64,000 nucleotides of DNA, taken from the NCBI GenBank assembly GCA_002840535.1, contig PHBH01000018.1, forward strand, positions 1 through 64,000. Reading direction: 5' to 3'. Origin of the DNA: Deltaproteobacteria bacterium HGW-Deltaproteobacteria-15. Lineage in GTDB: Bacteria > Desulfobacterota > DSM-4660 > Desulfatiglandales > HGW-15. This document shows positions 7,610 through 16,354 of the stretch, in pieces. The notes beneath the pieces are model-generated. The model worked only from the letters and a program-made list of their open reading frames with translations, searched no databases and had not been told where the DNA came from. The translations under genes and the position numbers were made by a program. Each line of letters opens with the position of its first letter. The first letter of the stretch is position 1.

Positions 7610-8964
7610 CGCCGATCCGGTTCAAGAAGGTCAATGCATTCACCTCCTCCATTGAGGACCTGCCTCAGGAGGAAATTCGTGTTCTTTTCCAGCTGGCCCA
7701 GGGTCTCTGCAAGGGCCTTTAGTTGAATCAGCGTCTTTCGAGACCGTTCCCGGTTGGGAATTTTCAGATCGGGGTTGGAAAGGATCTGGATCATTCCGGC
7801 AAGTTCCTTCCCGTCAAAATGATCGGATGTGTTGTAAATGAGCCCGGTCCACTCCTGTTTCACATCATCCGGCAGAACCGAGTATGCCTTCAATATCTCG
7901 GTATCTTTGCCAAAATAGAGCGATTTTTTCAAGGCAGCCACGGACCCCCAGATCAATCCTTTCCGCTCCTCATCGATCGGATATTTCTCGATGAGATTTC
8001 TCCATCTCTCTTCGATCTGCAGAGCCACCCATCTCTCGGCCTTTTCAGGCGGCAGGGGAAGGTCCAGAAATTTCCTGTGGGCAACAAGGAGTTCTCTCTT
8101 CAGATCCGACTCATCGCCTTCCATATGCGTCAATATCTGTATGAGCCTGTTAACTGCCTCCACCTTCTCGTTCTTTTCATGCCGGTCATCCAGGAGCAGT
8201 TGTTCCCACTTCTCTCTGAGATAACCGATCTCCTGTTTCACGAGGGAAAAAACCAGCGCGCCCTTGGCTACAGCATTTCTGAGAGAATCCGCCAGAATGT
8301 CACAGGCATTGATCCGATCCTTGGCCAGTTGTTGCATCGCTCTCATGGAGTTTTGCCGGAGGTGATAAGACAGCAATTCCGTTCCAAGGGATCGTGAGAG
8401 CTTCTTGATAATTACGGTCTCCATGCTGCCAGTACGGATCGTGTACGGCTGGAAATGGATCTTGATCACCGCCACAACGACATAATCGGTATCGCTCCAA
8501 ATGTAATTGCCGTGATAATCCTTCGCGTACTCAAAGGAAGAATACATGTCCAACTGGAGATCCGATTTGCGCACCAGGACAGGCTCCATATGATGGGAGT
8601 CTTCCCATTGTCCCTCGACCTGAAGCCTGACACTTCTGGAATCACTTCTCGGGTCTTCCGATGTCCAACTCTTCTGCTTTTCCACGCACCAGGCCATTGC
8701 CTCGAGAGGGCGGGCCGGATCATCCCGGTAGTCGTTCCACGGTTTGCCGGGGGGGTTGTACTCCGATTTTTCGGGCAAGCCCCAGGAGATCTCGCTCTTT
8801 CGGCGATCGATGATGCCCGAAGTTACCCTCTCGGTAATCAAGGCAGGCGATTTATCTACTCTGTATATGGTCCCTTTGAATGCGTTGGGTAGACAGAGGA
8901 GAATGGTCTCTATCATTTCCCTGCAAGCACTCTCCAGGACAGCCTTTTCGATCGCTAAGGACAA
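7555..8964 (-). CDS. Large hypothetical protein, 469 aa
   Basis: No family recognised. The first about 200 residues are mixed alpha/beta (a CLPNAFKGTIYRVDKSPAL region, and extended VRLQVEGQWEDS). The rest is long helical stretches rich in charged residues, with coiled-coil potential at about 270-300. There is no signal peptide or clear membrane segment. The last about 16 residues (RRSLTLQQAAGLASEGKNR) are encoded by a dispersed repeat, so the ancestral stop codon was probably upstream. Monocistronic and probably cytoplasmic. Confidence 0.6.
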   Translation of the reverse strand: MSLAIEKAVLESACREMIETILLCLPNAFKGTIYRVDKSPALITERVTSGIIDRRKSEISWGLPEKSEYNPPGKPWNDYRDDPARPLEAMAWCVEKQKSWTSEDPRSDSRSVRLQVEGQWEDSHHMEPVLVRKSDLQLDMYSSFEYAKDYHGNYIWSDTDYVVVAVIKIHFQPYTIRTGSMETVIIKKLSRSLGTELLSYHLRQNSMRAMQQLAKDRINACDILADSLRNAVAKGALVFSLVKQEIGYLREKWEQLLLDDRHEKNEKVEAVNRLIQILTHMEGDESDLKRELLVAHRKFLDLPLPPEKAERWVALQIEERWRNLIEKYPIDEERKGLIWGSVAALKKSLYFGKDTEILKAYSVLPDDVKQEWTGLIYNTSDHFDGKELAGMIQILSNPDLKIPNRERSRKTLIQLKALAETLGQLEKNTNFLLRQVLNGGGECIDLLEPDRRSLTLQQAAGLASEGKNR

Positions 8965-9101
8965 TACCTCTCCTTTGTAAGCACATCGCTAGAGGACGGT
9001 GTTTCTAAAACGATAAACATTAGTTTTTTTCGGAAATTTGTCAATAGTTATGATGAATCGATGGTCTTGACAAAGATCCATGCTAATGGGAGACTCCCCT
9101 G

Positions 9102-9956
9102 ATGGGTGAAGAAGCAATCCAGATCGACCGCATGCCGGTTCTGAAAGATCCCCTTTTCATCGCAGGGTTCGAGGGATGGGGCAATGCGCTGAATGTTTCG
9201 CAGGGAATGACGGATTTTCTGATAGAGAAACTTCCGGCAAAACCGTTCGCCAGGCTCAACCCGGATTTCTTTTACAGGTTCGATGAAAATCGACCTATCG
9301 TCGATATTCAAGACGGTTTTCTGAAAGAGCTCACCCCTCCGGGAGGCACATTTTATGCCACCGAGACTTCCGACGCCCCAAGGGACATTATCATTTTCAA
9401 AGGGCTCGAGCCAAGTCTCAGGTGGTTTCATTTTGCGAAAACCATGCTCGACCTTTGTCAGAGCGCGGGTGTCAAGAAGGTCTTCATTCTCGGGAGCATG
9501 TATGACAACGTGCTTCATACCGATTCGATCATCTCGGCGCTTGCCTCCACACAGGATCTCCTGAACGAGCTCAAGGCCAAAAAGATCACTTCAGTGAATT
9601 ACAAGGGACCCAGCGCCATACATTCCACCCTTCTCATGGAAGCGGGCAAACGCGGATTGGATTGCATCAACCTTTGGTGCCACTGCCCTTATTACCTCCA
9701 GGGAACCGTGCACTTCGGCCTACTTGCCCATCTGGCATCCATCATTTCAACCTGGGGGGGATTTGCGCTGGATACTCAGGAACTGGAGGCCACCTGGAAG
9801 GAGATCGGCAAGCAAATCCATGGGATTATAGAAAAGAATCCCGAGCTTCAGGCTATGATCAACGATCTGAGAAAGGCCAAGATGAAGGGCTCCTTTGATC
9901 CTACAAAGAAGCATGAAAAAGTGATCCATCTGGAGGATTTCCTCAGGCCTAAATAG
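9102..9956 (+). CDS. PAC2 family protein
   Basis: A 284-residue protein of the PAC2 family (named after a proteasome assembly chaperone, but widespread in bacteria without proteasomes). Typical features are the opening FIAGFEGWGNALNVS, the central strand-loop VKKVFILGSMYDNV, and GPSAIHSTLLMEAGKRGLD followed by CPYYLQG. The fold is a purine-nucleoside-phosphorylase-like alpha/beta domain. The bacterial role is unclear. An 11-bp palindrome (GGGAGACTCCC, 9088-9098) sits just before the start codon. Confidence 0.8.
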   Translation: MGEEAIQIDRMPVLKDPLFIAGFEGWGNALNVSQGMTDFLIEKLPAKPFARLNPDFFYRFDENRPIVDIQDGFLKELTPPGGTFYATETSDAPRDIIIFKGLEPSLRWFHFAKTMLDLCQSAGVKKVFILGSMYDNVLHTDSIISALASTQDLLNELKAKKITSVNYKGPSAIHSTLLMEAGKRGLDCINLWCHCPYYLQGTVHFGLLAHLASIISTWGGFALDTQELEATWKEIGKQIHGIIEKNPELQAMINDLRKAKMKGSFDPTKKHEKVIHLEDFLRPK

Positions 9957-9975
9957 CCGGGCACCGGGCCTGTCT

Positions 9976-10167
9976 TCACCTTAGCGGTTCCAGCAGGATT
10001 TTCCTTTCCGCTGCGCTGTAAGATTTGAATTTCGCTTTCAATATTTTCTGCTCACCGAAGATATTGACAATCCTGATCTCCTCTTCCTGGATGTCCAACT
10101 CGTCAACATTGTCGAGTATCTTCTCTTCTCTCCCTTGTTCCATCAGGAACGCATTGGCCTCGCACAT
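9976..10167 (-). CDS. CooT family nickel-binding protein
   Basis: A 63-residue protein starting MCEANAFL, the CooT signature with Cys2 next to the initiator Met. It continues EKILDNVDELDIQEEEIRIVNIFGEQKILKAK in two pieces of beta structure. In Rhodospirillum, CooT is a dimeric Ni(II)-binding protein that helps mature CO dehydrogenase; homologues occur without cooF/S. The start at 10167 is chosen over the upstream ATG (10197) because Cys2 becomes correctly placed and GGAGG lies 7 nt upstream. It is downstream of the 66-aa gene in the same orientation. Confidence 0.8.
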   Translation of the reverse strand: MCEANAFLMEQGREEKILDNVDELDIQEEEIRIVNIFGEQKILKAKFKSYSAAERKILLEPLR

Positions 10168-10249
10168 GACCCGCCTCCGATCCGCCAGGTTCTGCAATGA
10201 AAGTGTTTTTCCGGGGAGCTCCGACCGCTTTGGAACCAGGATGAATCTC

Positions 10250-10450
10250 TCAATCCAGGGCTTTCAGGGCCTTCCTCATGCACTCCGCAGAAAGGGAAGC
10301 ATGCTTCACCATCTCCCTGATGTGTCCGGCGCTCTTCAAATTACCGGCGCTCTCCAGCTGTTGGGCGAAATCCTCATATTCCTCAAGATGATGATCGTTA
10401 TGGCTGAGCCAGTGCTCGAGCCTTACTCTCGCCTTTTCGACAAAGTCCAT
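10250..10450 (-). CDS. Small helical His-containing protein, CooT neighbour
   Basis: A 66-residue helical protein with an HNDHHLEEYEDFAQQLESAG stretch. The clustered histidines and acidic residues could bind metal. The start at 10450 is chosen because AAGGAGGAACTC precedes it directly. It is co-oriented with the CooT gene, 82 bp upstream. I recall a similar CooT-adjacent arrangement in other anaerobes but cannot verify it. A nickel-related role is inference from context. Confidence 0.6.
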   Translation of the reverse strand: MDFVEKARVRLEHWLSHNDHHLEEYEDFAQQLESAGNLKSAGHIREMVKHASLSAECMRKALKALD

Positions 10451-10702
10451 GAGTTCCTCCTTGGAATTCTCGCGACTCGTCAGCAAAATGATAATGCCTC
10501 ATCCTTCTCATATGTTTCATAAAGCTGAAGTGTCACGAATCTCAAAACAAGCTAGCATACCAGCCAATCCGTAACAAGCGCAACTTCAGAGACGCGCCGG
10601 AGACTAGCCCCTGATGTCATGGAATTGCACATCGCGTTTTATATTGACTAAACCAGGCGGCATGGATAACATCTACAACGGAACCTGCAGCCGGGAGGGC
10701 AA

Positions 10703-11227
10703 ATGGAGGGACCGGAGAGACTGGTAGGCAAGAAGATCCTCATTGTGGACGATGAGCTGGACGTCCTGGAAACCGTTGAAGAGCTGTTAAGCGGCTGCCT
10801 CATCGACAAGGCGCCTTCCTTTGAAACCGCCGTAAAATTCCTGAATAAAAACCATTACGATGGCGCAATCTTCGACATCATGGGTGTGCAAGGCTACGAA
10901 TTGCTTCGCATCGCCACCGGCAAAGGTGTTCCGGTCCTCATGCTGACCGCCCATGCACTCAGCCCGGAGAACCTGATCAAGTCCATAAAAGAAGGCGCAC
11001 AATCTTATGTTCCGAAAGATAACCTCTCCCAGATCGCCGTCTTCCTCGGAGAAATGATCGAGGCTCACCAGAAAGGGATCGATAAACCGACTGGGTGGTT
11101 TTCCAAGCTTAAGCCGTTTTTCGACAGACAGTTCGGGCCGGGCTGGAGAGAAAAGGATCAGGAGTTCTGGCGCGATTTCGACAGCAAGCGGGCAGTGTCA
11201 AAGAAGGATCTCCAGGACTTTCTCTGA
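10703..11227 (+). CDS. Response regulator, single receiver domain
   Basis: A 174-residue protein. The receiver domain (residues 10-130) has the acidic pair in ILIVDDELD, phospho-acceptor Asp58 (GAIFDIMG), Thr/Ser switch in MLTAH and a Lys in SYVPKDN. The roughly 45-residue tail (FFDRQFGPGWREKDQEFW) has no recognisable output domain. The convergent histidine kinase at 11425 is a possible partner, although it is on the opposite strand. Confidence 0.85.
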   Translation: MEGPERLVGKKILIVDDELDVLETVEELLSGCLIDKAPSFETAVKFLNKNHYDGAIFDIMGVQGYELLRIATGKGVPVLMLTAHALSPENLIKSIKEGAQSYVPKDNLSQIAVFLGEMIEAHQKGIDKPTGWFSKLKPFFDRQFGPGWREKDQEFWRDFDSKRAVSKKDLQDFL

Positions 11228-11231
11228 AAAT

Positions 11232-11402
11232 CCGCCACCAAGACGCAAAGCACCATAAAAATTTGATTTTTCTAAAAAGCGCGCGTCTCCTTGGCTTTCG
11301 ATCGAAGTCAGAAGTCTTGAGGCTCGTACCTCTTGAAACGATTAGATTTCTACCTCTTGTTGGAAAGTCACCTTCAACTTGGTGTCTTAGTGATTTAGTG
11401 GC
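11232..11402. repeat. Dispersed palindromic repeat R2, copy 1
   Basis: The ends are inverted: CCGCCACCAAGACGCAAAG at the left and CTTGGTGTCTTAGTGATTTAG at the right, ending in GTGGC. This copy carries about 125 bp of internal sequence without a gene, longer than the other four copies (50501, 51111, 55902, 61198). Confidence 0.75.
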
Positions 11403-11424
11403 CGCCCCTGGTTTTTTGCCCAAG

Positions 11425-12165
11425 TCAAAAAGGGATCTTTACGCAGAACCTTGCGCCCTTCCCCACATCGCTGTCAAGGACAAGACTGCCTCCCATATCT
11501 TCCAGCAGAACCAATACCCCGGCAAGCCCAAGACCATGTCCCCTCACACAATGTGAAGACCTTGCATCCATCTGGAAATAACACTCGAAGATCTTCTGAT
11601 GAAAGGTGGAGGGAATGCCCTCTCCGTCATCCTTTACGGAAATACAAAGACAGCGGTCCTCTTCGTATATCTTGATGTCGAGCCGTTCTTTTCGGTACTT
11701 CAGGGCATTGTTGAGGAGATTACGGAGGATCTGCCTGGTCTTGCTCTCGTCCAGACAAACCTCTTTTTCCCAAAGACCGTGAATCACATCCAGGTATACC
11801 CCCTTTTGTGCGAGCGTGCTCTGAAGGGCCTGGAGATCGCGGCATTCCCTGATCCGTTCGGTTGTGTCGTGATCCGTGAGGTCGAATATCTCCACCAGTG
11901 CCGCTTCCACGAACTCCGCGACGGGAAAAGATGTCTTATTGACCACTCCTTCACTCGACCTGCCGAGTTCAAGCACGTCATTTACCAATCTCTGGATGAC
12001 AATCGTATTCCTGAGCGCCCGTTGAAGTACTCGAAGCTGCTTCTCGGACAGTTCTCCGTACTTATCCTGTTTCTGCAGAAGAGAGGAGATGCCCGCCTCG
12101 ATGACAGCCAGAGGGACCTTGAGATCATGAACCAGAAATTCCAGTTTTATTCTATTTTTCTGCAT
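11425..12165 (-). CDS. Histidine kinase, soluble
   Basis: A 246-residue minimal kinase. The HisKA H-box FLVHDLKVPLAV lies at about residue 13, then the dimerisation helices, N-box RNLLNNALKY, G1 VKDDGEGIP and G2 RGHGLGLAG. No sensor domain or membrane segment is present, so a separate sensor must supply the signal. An upstream TTG (12231) would add 22 residues but overlaps the Memo gene and lacks a ribosome site. It is downstream of the Memo gene in the same direction (34-bp gap), possibly co-transcribed. Confidence 0.85.
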   Translation of the reverse strand: MQKNRIKLEFLVHDLKVPLAVIEAGISSLLQKQDKYGELSEKQLRVLQRALRNTIVIQRLVNDVLELGRSSEGVVNKTSFPVAEFVEAALVEIFDLTDHDTTERIRECRDLQALQSTLAQKGVYLDVIHGLWEKEVCLDESKTRQILRNLLNNALKYRKERLDIKIYEEDRCLCISVKDDGEGIPSTFHQKIFECYFQMDARSSHCVRGHGLGLAGVLVLLEDMGGSLVLDSDVGKGARFCVKIPF

Positions 12166-12199
12166 CGCTCGCCTGTAAATAGAGAAGATTGAATCAAGA

Positions 12200-13057
12200 C
12201 TAGTGGAACAATATGCCGGTATACCCGACAAAACTACTGTCCGGCCTTATATCATAGCTGGTAGTGTAGAACAATTCCATTCCCCGCTCCGCTCCCAATT
12301 TCCTTGAGGCTGCAATAGCGGCGGCCACGGCTCCTGCGCAGCAGGCATTGTGGTTGACCAGCGACTCCTGGATGACTCCCTCCGCGTTCATCTTCAAGAT
12401 GAGGTCCCGGAGCCTCTTGTCGTTTTCATTCTTCACCCAGTCCAAGCCTTTTTCTCCTCCCCCCTTTGGCATGAAACCATAATTCGGACCGTAATGCGTA
12501 AGATCTGTGGAACCGATGACCATGATCGTGCGGTTCATGGATGCGGCTATTTCAGAGACTGTCTTGCCGATGGACACCGACTTCGGGGCGGGAGGAACGC
12601 CTATAGGAAGAATCATGGCGTCAGGGAAAAAATAGCGAATGAGGGGAAGCTGCAGCTCAATGGTATTATCCTGCTCGTATTGCGTAGGGGTTTCCTGAAC
12701 AAAAGGGAACTTTGCGAGAAGGGATTCGGCAAGATCCCGGTCGACTTTCAGTTCGCCAAAAGGGGTGGCCCACCGGCCTTCCTTCATGATGTAGTTTCTG
12801 CTGCTCGCATGAAGGTGTTTGCCGAATACGACAAACGTATCCGGCCGCGTCCCCCCGGTCTGAAGACACTCGATGACACCACAGGCCACCTTTCCCGAAA
12901 AAACCCAACCCGCATGGGGCACGATTCCCCCAACGTACTTTCTCTCTTGAGCCCGGCAGGGCTTGGTCGTGCTCACCCACTCCTCAATGACTCTTCTGCA
13001 CTCCGATTCCGTGGAAGGATACCAGCTGCCTGCAAAGTCGCTTCTTCTTGTAGCCAT
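12200..13057 (-). CDS. amrB: MEMO1 family protein (AmmeMemoRadiSam system protein B-like)
   Basis: A 285-residue Memo-family protein, fold related to class III non-haem iron dioxygenases. Putative metal/active-site elements include GIVPHAGWVFSG, FGKHLHAS and VNHNACCAGAV. STDLTHYG is also typical of the family. The start follows AAAGGAGACGCGG. In bacteria it often sits with an AMMECR1 gene (amrA) and a radical SAM gene (amrS), neither of which is next to it here. Its reaction in bacteria is unproven. Confidence 0.88.
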   Translation of the reverse strand: MATRRSDFAGSWYPSTESECRRVIEEWVSTTKPCRAQERKYVGGIVPHAGWVFSGKVACGVIECLQTGGTRPDTFVVFGKHLHASSRNYIMKEGRWATPFGELKVDRDLAESLLAKFPFVQETPTQYEQDNTIELQLPLIRYFFPDAMILPIGVPPAPKSVSIGKTVSEIAASMNRTIMVIGSTDLTHYGPNYGFMPKGGGEKGLDWVKNENDKRLRDLILKMNAEGVIQESLVNHNACCAGAVAAAIAASRKLGAERGMELFYTTSYDIRPDSSFVGYTGILFH

Positions 13058-13122
13058 GACCGCGTCTCCTTTCGGTCATTTTGAGCTGACCCGAGTGACG
13101 AAACGGGCATTCCCGTTGTTCC

Positions 13123-13151
13123 TTGAACCTCTGGGTTTTTGCTGTTACTAT
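13123..13151 (+). promoter_or_regulatory. Sigma-70-type promoter for the site-2 protease gene
   Basis: TTGAAC (13123-13128), a 17-bp spacer and TACTAT (13146-13151), 36 bp before the ATG at 13188. An AACGGG-CATT-CCCGTT inverted repeat lies just upstream. Confidence 0.5.
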
Positions 13152-13187
13152 ACCTAAAACGCAAACGAGAGGGAAACACGAAAAAGA

Positions 13188-13835
13188 ATGAACCTGCCGG
13201 ACATTGCCGAGTGGATCGTAAGAATACCCGTTCTCCTTTTCGCAGTCACCGTCCATGAATACTCGCACGGCAGGGCCGCTTACTCCCTCGGGGACCCGAC
13301 CGCGAAAATGGCGGGCAGGCTGACCCTCAATCCCCTTCCTCACATCGATCCGATCGGCGCCATTTCACTTTTTCTCTTTAATTTCGGATGGGCCAAGCCG
13401 GTGCCCATAAACAGCGGATATTTTCAGAATCCAAGAAAAGACAACGTGCTGGTTTCCATCAGCGGCCCGATATCAAACCTCGCAGCAGCATTCGTGGCAG
13501 GCCTCTTCATCCGCTACTTTCCCCTGCCCTGGGAGCTCTATCTCAAGGTGCTGGTGTACATGATCCTGATGAATGTCGGCCTCGGGCTGTTCAATCTGAT
13601 CCCCATGCCGCCGCTCGACGGATCGCACATCCTGGAAAACCTCCTTCCGACAAGAGCTGCGCTGCGGTACGGCGAACTTCGACGATACGGTCCGCTCATC
13701 CTGATCGGCATCATTTTGCTGGACAGATTTGCCCATGCAGGCATCTTGAACGCGGTCCTGCTCACGCCCATGATCTGGGTCGCCCACCTGTTTGCAGGCG
13801 ACAACCTGTTCGGGGTCCTGCGCTTCCTGAATTAG
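13188..13835 (+). CDS. Site-2 protease family (M50) membrane metalloprotease
   Basis: A 215-residue integral membrane protein. The zinc motif HEYSHG (HExxH) lies in the first transmembrane segment (about residues 24-29), and the second ligand region NLIPMPPLDGSH is near residue 145. Five or six hydrophobic segments fit the short M50 class without PDZ or CBS domains. Such proteases cleave substrates within the membrane, usually in regulated proteolysis. Neighbours do not suggest a substrate. It converges with the DUF2284 gene, overlapping by 4 bp. Confidence 0.9.
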   Translation: MNLPDIAEWIVRIPVLLFAVTVHEYSHGRAAYSLGDPTAKMAGRLTLNPLPHIDPIGAISLFLFNFGWAKPVPINSGYFQNPRKDNVLVSISGPISNLAAAFVAGLFIRYFPLPWELYLKVLVYMILMNVGLGLFNLIPMPPLDGSHILENLLPTRAALRYGELRRYGPLILIGIILLDRFAHAGILNAVLLTPMIWVAHLFAGDNLFGVLRFLN

Positions 13836-14380
13836 TCCACCAGCAGGAGGCAATAGTCGTTTTGGGTCTCGCCCTTTTCCCGGAGAGGCTGGACAGGGAA
13901 TCCGTTTCCCCGGGCAGTGGCGTAAACATCGATGCCGCACGCTTCCATCGAAGGTCTTGCCCTCTGTCCGAATTTACACGGCTCTCCTTTTGGTTTTGAG
14001 CATTCTTCACATAACTCACACGGACCGGCAAGGATAGCGAGAGCTCTGTAATACCCGCTCTTGAACATCTCTCCTTCAAGACTCACCAGGGCATGGACGA
14101 AAGAGACAAAGTTCTTCTTTCTGCTCTCTCCAGGGATTCTAGCCAGTTCCAGATGAAAAAGAATCGCCCTCTGATAGGAGGAGAGCACCTTTTTCATCTC
14201 ATCCGGAGTGGGAGTATCGGGCGGGCAGCAATAACCTTTTCCATATCGGGTGCAGCCGAACTGACATTTCAATCTCACCCAATGTGCGGTTATGACGCTG
14301 CCGGGGTGGATGACTCTTGCTTCAGCCCTTCTCCCCTTCGTGATGCGATCACAATATTCTCTCAGATCGACGTCTCTCAT
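13832..14380 (-). CDS. DUF2284 metal-binding protein
   Basis: A 182-residue protein with many cysteines in the DUF2284 pattern: LKCQFGCTRYGKGYCCPPDTPTP near the N-terminus and LAGPCELCEECSKPKGEPCKF near the middle. They probably hold Fe-S or another metal. The start at 14380 is chosen because GGAGGAG lies 8 nt upstream; the ATG at 14413 lies in an intergenic repeat. The family is common in anaerobes and its function is unknown. Confidence 0.82.
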   Translation of the reverse strand: MRDVDLREYCDRITKGRRAEARVIHPGSVITAHWVRLKCQFGCTRYGKGYCCPPDTPTPDEMKKVLSSYQRAILFHLELARIPGESRKKNFVSFVHALVSLEGEMFKSGYYRALAILAGPCELCEECSKPKGEPCKFGQRARPSMEACGIDVYATARGNGFPVQPLREKGETQNDYCLLLVD

Positions 14381-14657
14381 CAATCCACTCCTCCGTTTCC
14401 TCCAGTACTCCATTACTCCAATTCATTCTCACTGCGGCAGCCGGTCCGAATGAAGGCAGACAGATGTGACCGCAGAGCGTTTTGACAATTTAACAATCAT
14501 GGATCTGATGTTCTTATGGTATTACAGAACAGGAAGTTGTTAATCGATTCTCTCGGGGGGCAGTACCCTCCTTGACATGCGGCGAGCGAAAGCCCATGTT
14601 CTGATCATGCCGCATGCACTGTAAATGGTCAAATCTTTGTTCGAGGAGCTGTGGGGT

Positions 14658-15125
14658 ATGCTGAATGCAAAGGATATCATGACCACGAATGTTTTGACTT
14701 TGTCGCCTGAAACCGGAATCATCGACGCGGCGAAACTGCTTCTCGAAACGGGATTCAACGGTTTTCCGGTGGTAGATGGAAAAGGCAAGCTGGTCGGCAT
14801 CCTGTGTCAAAGTGATTTGATCGCTCAACAGAAAAAGCTGCCCATTCCTTCGGTTTTCACTCTGTTGGACAGCCTGATTCCCTTGAAGTCCACCAGGAAT
14901 ATGGAAAAGGCCGTTCAAAGGATAGCAGCCATTACCGTCGGGGAGGCCATGACGCGAAATCCGATCACTGTCAGTCCGGAGACCGGAATAGAAAAATTGG
15001 CCGAACTCATGGTGGACAAGAATTTCCACACATTGCCGGTTGTTGACCAGGAAGGCTCACTCGCCGGGGTAATAGGGAAAGAGGATATCCTGAAAACATT
15101 GTTCCAGAGCCAGAAAGATGCGTAA
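14658..15125 (+). CDS. Tandem CBS domain protein
   Basis: A 155-residue protein made of two CBS domains (AKDIMTTNVLTLSPET...GFNGFPVVDGKGKLVGIL, and VGEAMTRNPITVSPET...FHTLPVVDQEGSLAGVIG). Such pairs form a Bateman module that binds adenine nucleotides. No effector domain is attached. The start at 14658 has GAGGAG upstream and gives the usual N-terminus. It is 33 bp upstream of the selenoprotein gene in the same direction, probably one transcript. Confidence 0.88.
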   Translation: MLNAKDIMTTNVLTLSPETGIIDAAKLLLETGFNGFPVVDGKGKLVGILCQSDLIAQQKKLPIPSVFTLLDSLIPLKSTRNMEKAVQRIAAITVGEAMTRNPITVSPETGIEKLAELMVDKNFHTLPVVDQEGSLAGVIGKEDILKTLFQSQKDA

Positions 15126-15158
15126 GAAGAGAACCGGACAACTTGGAGGTGGCAGAAT

Positions 15159-15638
15159 ATGGCAGTCGCTCATACCAGTCGCTTGCGAATCGAAAAACAT
15201 GAAGGGCCTCACAGGACAGCCCACGTGGAAAAGTTCCCCGAACCAATCCACTTCGGGATCCACGGCGGCATCAAGCAATTTTACCAGCAAAAATACGGCC
15301 GGGAGATTTCCGGTCCGGAATATCCTGCAACGCTGGATCATGTCATTGCAGGCGTCGCAGGGTGACTGACCGGTACGCTGGGTTCCGCGCTGGATGCGCG
15401 GGGAATCAACTCCTCCGAAAATCTTGTGGCCGAGGTCGAGGGCGATATCGAAGAAGTTGCCGGAGTGCTGAAGATATCCCGAATACGGCTCCGATACCGT
15501 ATCCAGATCCCCTCCGGTCTGAGAGAAAAGGCGGAGAGAGCCCTGGCCGTTTACGCTGACGCATGTCCTGCCTACCAGAGCATTAAAGGTTGCATTGAGT
15601 GTTCATGGACGGCCGAGATGGTCGAGTCCCAGCAGTGA
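15159..15638 (+). CDS. OsmC family protein with selenocysteine (in-frame TGA at 15363-15365)
   Basis: A 159-residue OsmC/Ohr-type thiol peroxidase if TGA at residue 69 is read as selenocysteine. The frame is open before it (start ATG at 15159 with GGAGG upstream) and after it to TGA at 15636. Both halves are one OsmC domain. The TGA falls in GVAG-U-LTGTLGSALDARGI, where family members carry the reactive peroxidatic cysteine (typically AGC). The second active cysteine is Cys136 in ADACPAYQSI. A GC-rich hairpin with GG in its loop starts 17 nt after the TGA, as for a bacterial SECIS. A nonsense mutation is unlikely, because the downstream half is intact and the codon hits exactly the redox residue. 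OsmC-like selenoproteins are known from metagenomes. Expected role: reduction of organic or lipid hydroperoxides. Confidence 0.85.
15383..15405 (+). promoter_or_regulatory. Putative bacterial SECIS element
   Basis: The stem is TTCCGCGC (15383-15390) against GCGCGG plus AA (15396-15405, GG bulge), closing a TGGAT loop. The loop begins 26 nt after the TGA. Bacterial SECIS hairpins usually have a G among the first loop bases and an apical loop about 16-37 nt after UGA; both hold. Not tested with a folding program. Confidence 0.6.
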
Positions 15639-15755
15639 AAGAAAGGCTTGCTGTGCCAGTGGATTGATTGCCGGAAGAGCCGTTTGGCTCCGACCGGGCA
15701 CAAAGGACGCGGTGCGCTCGCCGTTTCGGCTCAAAAATACACAGGGGGAACCACA

Positions 15756-16307
15756 TTGGATTTCGTGCCGAAGAGGATGTTCTTCACAAAGGGGGTGGGC
15801 TATCACAAGAATCAGTTGCAGAGCTTCGAGCTGGCCCTTCGGAGCGCGGGAATTGAAAAGTGCAACATCGTCAGCATTTCGAGCATCTTCCCTCCAGACT
15901 GCCAGATACTTTCAAGAGAGGCTGGAATGGATGCCCTGAGACCGGGTCAGATCACTCCTGTGGTCCTGGCAAGGGAGAGCACCAACGAGCCCAACCGTCT
16001 CGTTGCCGCAGCCATCGGACTTGCCCGGCCAAAAGATAAGCGGTTGCACGGCTACCTCAGCGAACTGCACGCTTTCGGTCAGACCGTTAAGAAAATTGCG
16101 GACTTTGCCGAGGACCTCGCGGCAACCATGCTCGCATCGACCCTGGGAATCGAGCTGGATCCTGATGTGGACTGGGATGAGCGAAAGATGGTCTACAAGG
16201 TTGGACAGAGGCAGTTCGTGAGCAGCAGCATCGCGCAGTCGGCAAGAGGACATAAGGACGGTCTCTGGACCACTGTTGTCGCCTGCGCGGTCATGCTGCT
16301 GGAGTGA
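15756..16307 (+). CDS. pdaD: Pyruvoyl-dependent arginine decarboxylase
   Basis: A 183-residue PvlArgDC. Self-cleavage between Ser42 and Ser43 in VSISSIFPP creates the pyruvoyl cofactor. Other family features are FFTKGVGYHKNQLQSFE at the N-terminus and the LARPKDKRLHGYLSE segment. It converts arginine to agmatine, the first step of the agmatine route to polyamines. TTG at 15756 is preferred because AGGGGGAA lies 7 nt upstream and the N-terminus then matches the family. The upstream in-frame ATG (15648) would add residues that look non-coding. The next gene downstream is a deoxyhypusine-synthase-like enzyme, so the two probably form a polyamine operon. Confidence 0.92.
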   Translation: MDFVPKRMFFTKGVGYHKNQLQSFELALRSAGIEKCNIVSISSIFPPDCQILSREAGMDALRPGQITPVVLARESTNEPNRLVAAAIGLARPKDKRLHGYLSELHAFGQTVKKIADFAEDLAATMLASTLGIELDPDVDWDERKMVYKVGQRQFVSSSIAQSARGHKDGLWTTVVACAVMLLE

Positions 16308-16354
16308 TTGCCTGTCAAAGGATCGACCCAAGAAATGGAGAACCGCGAAACGAG

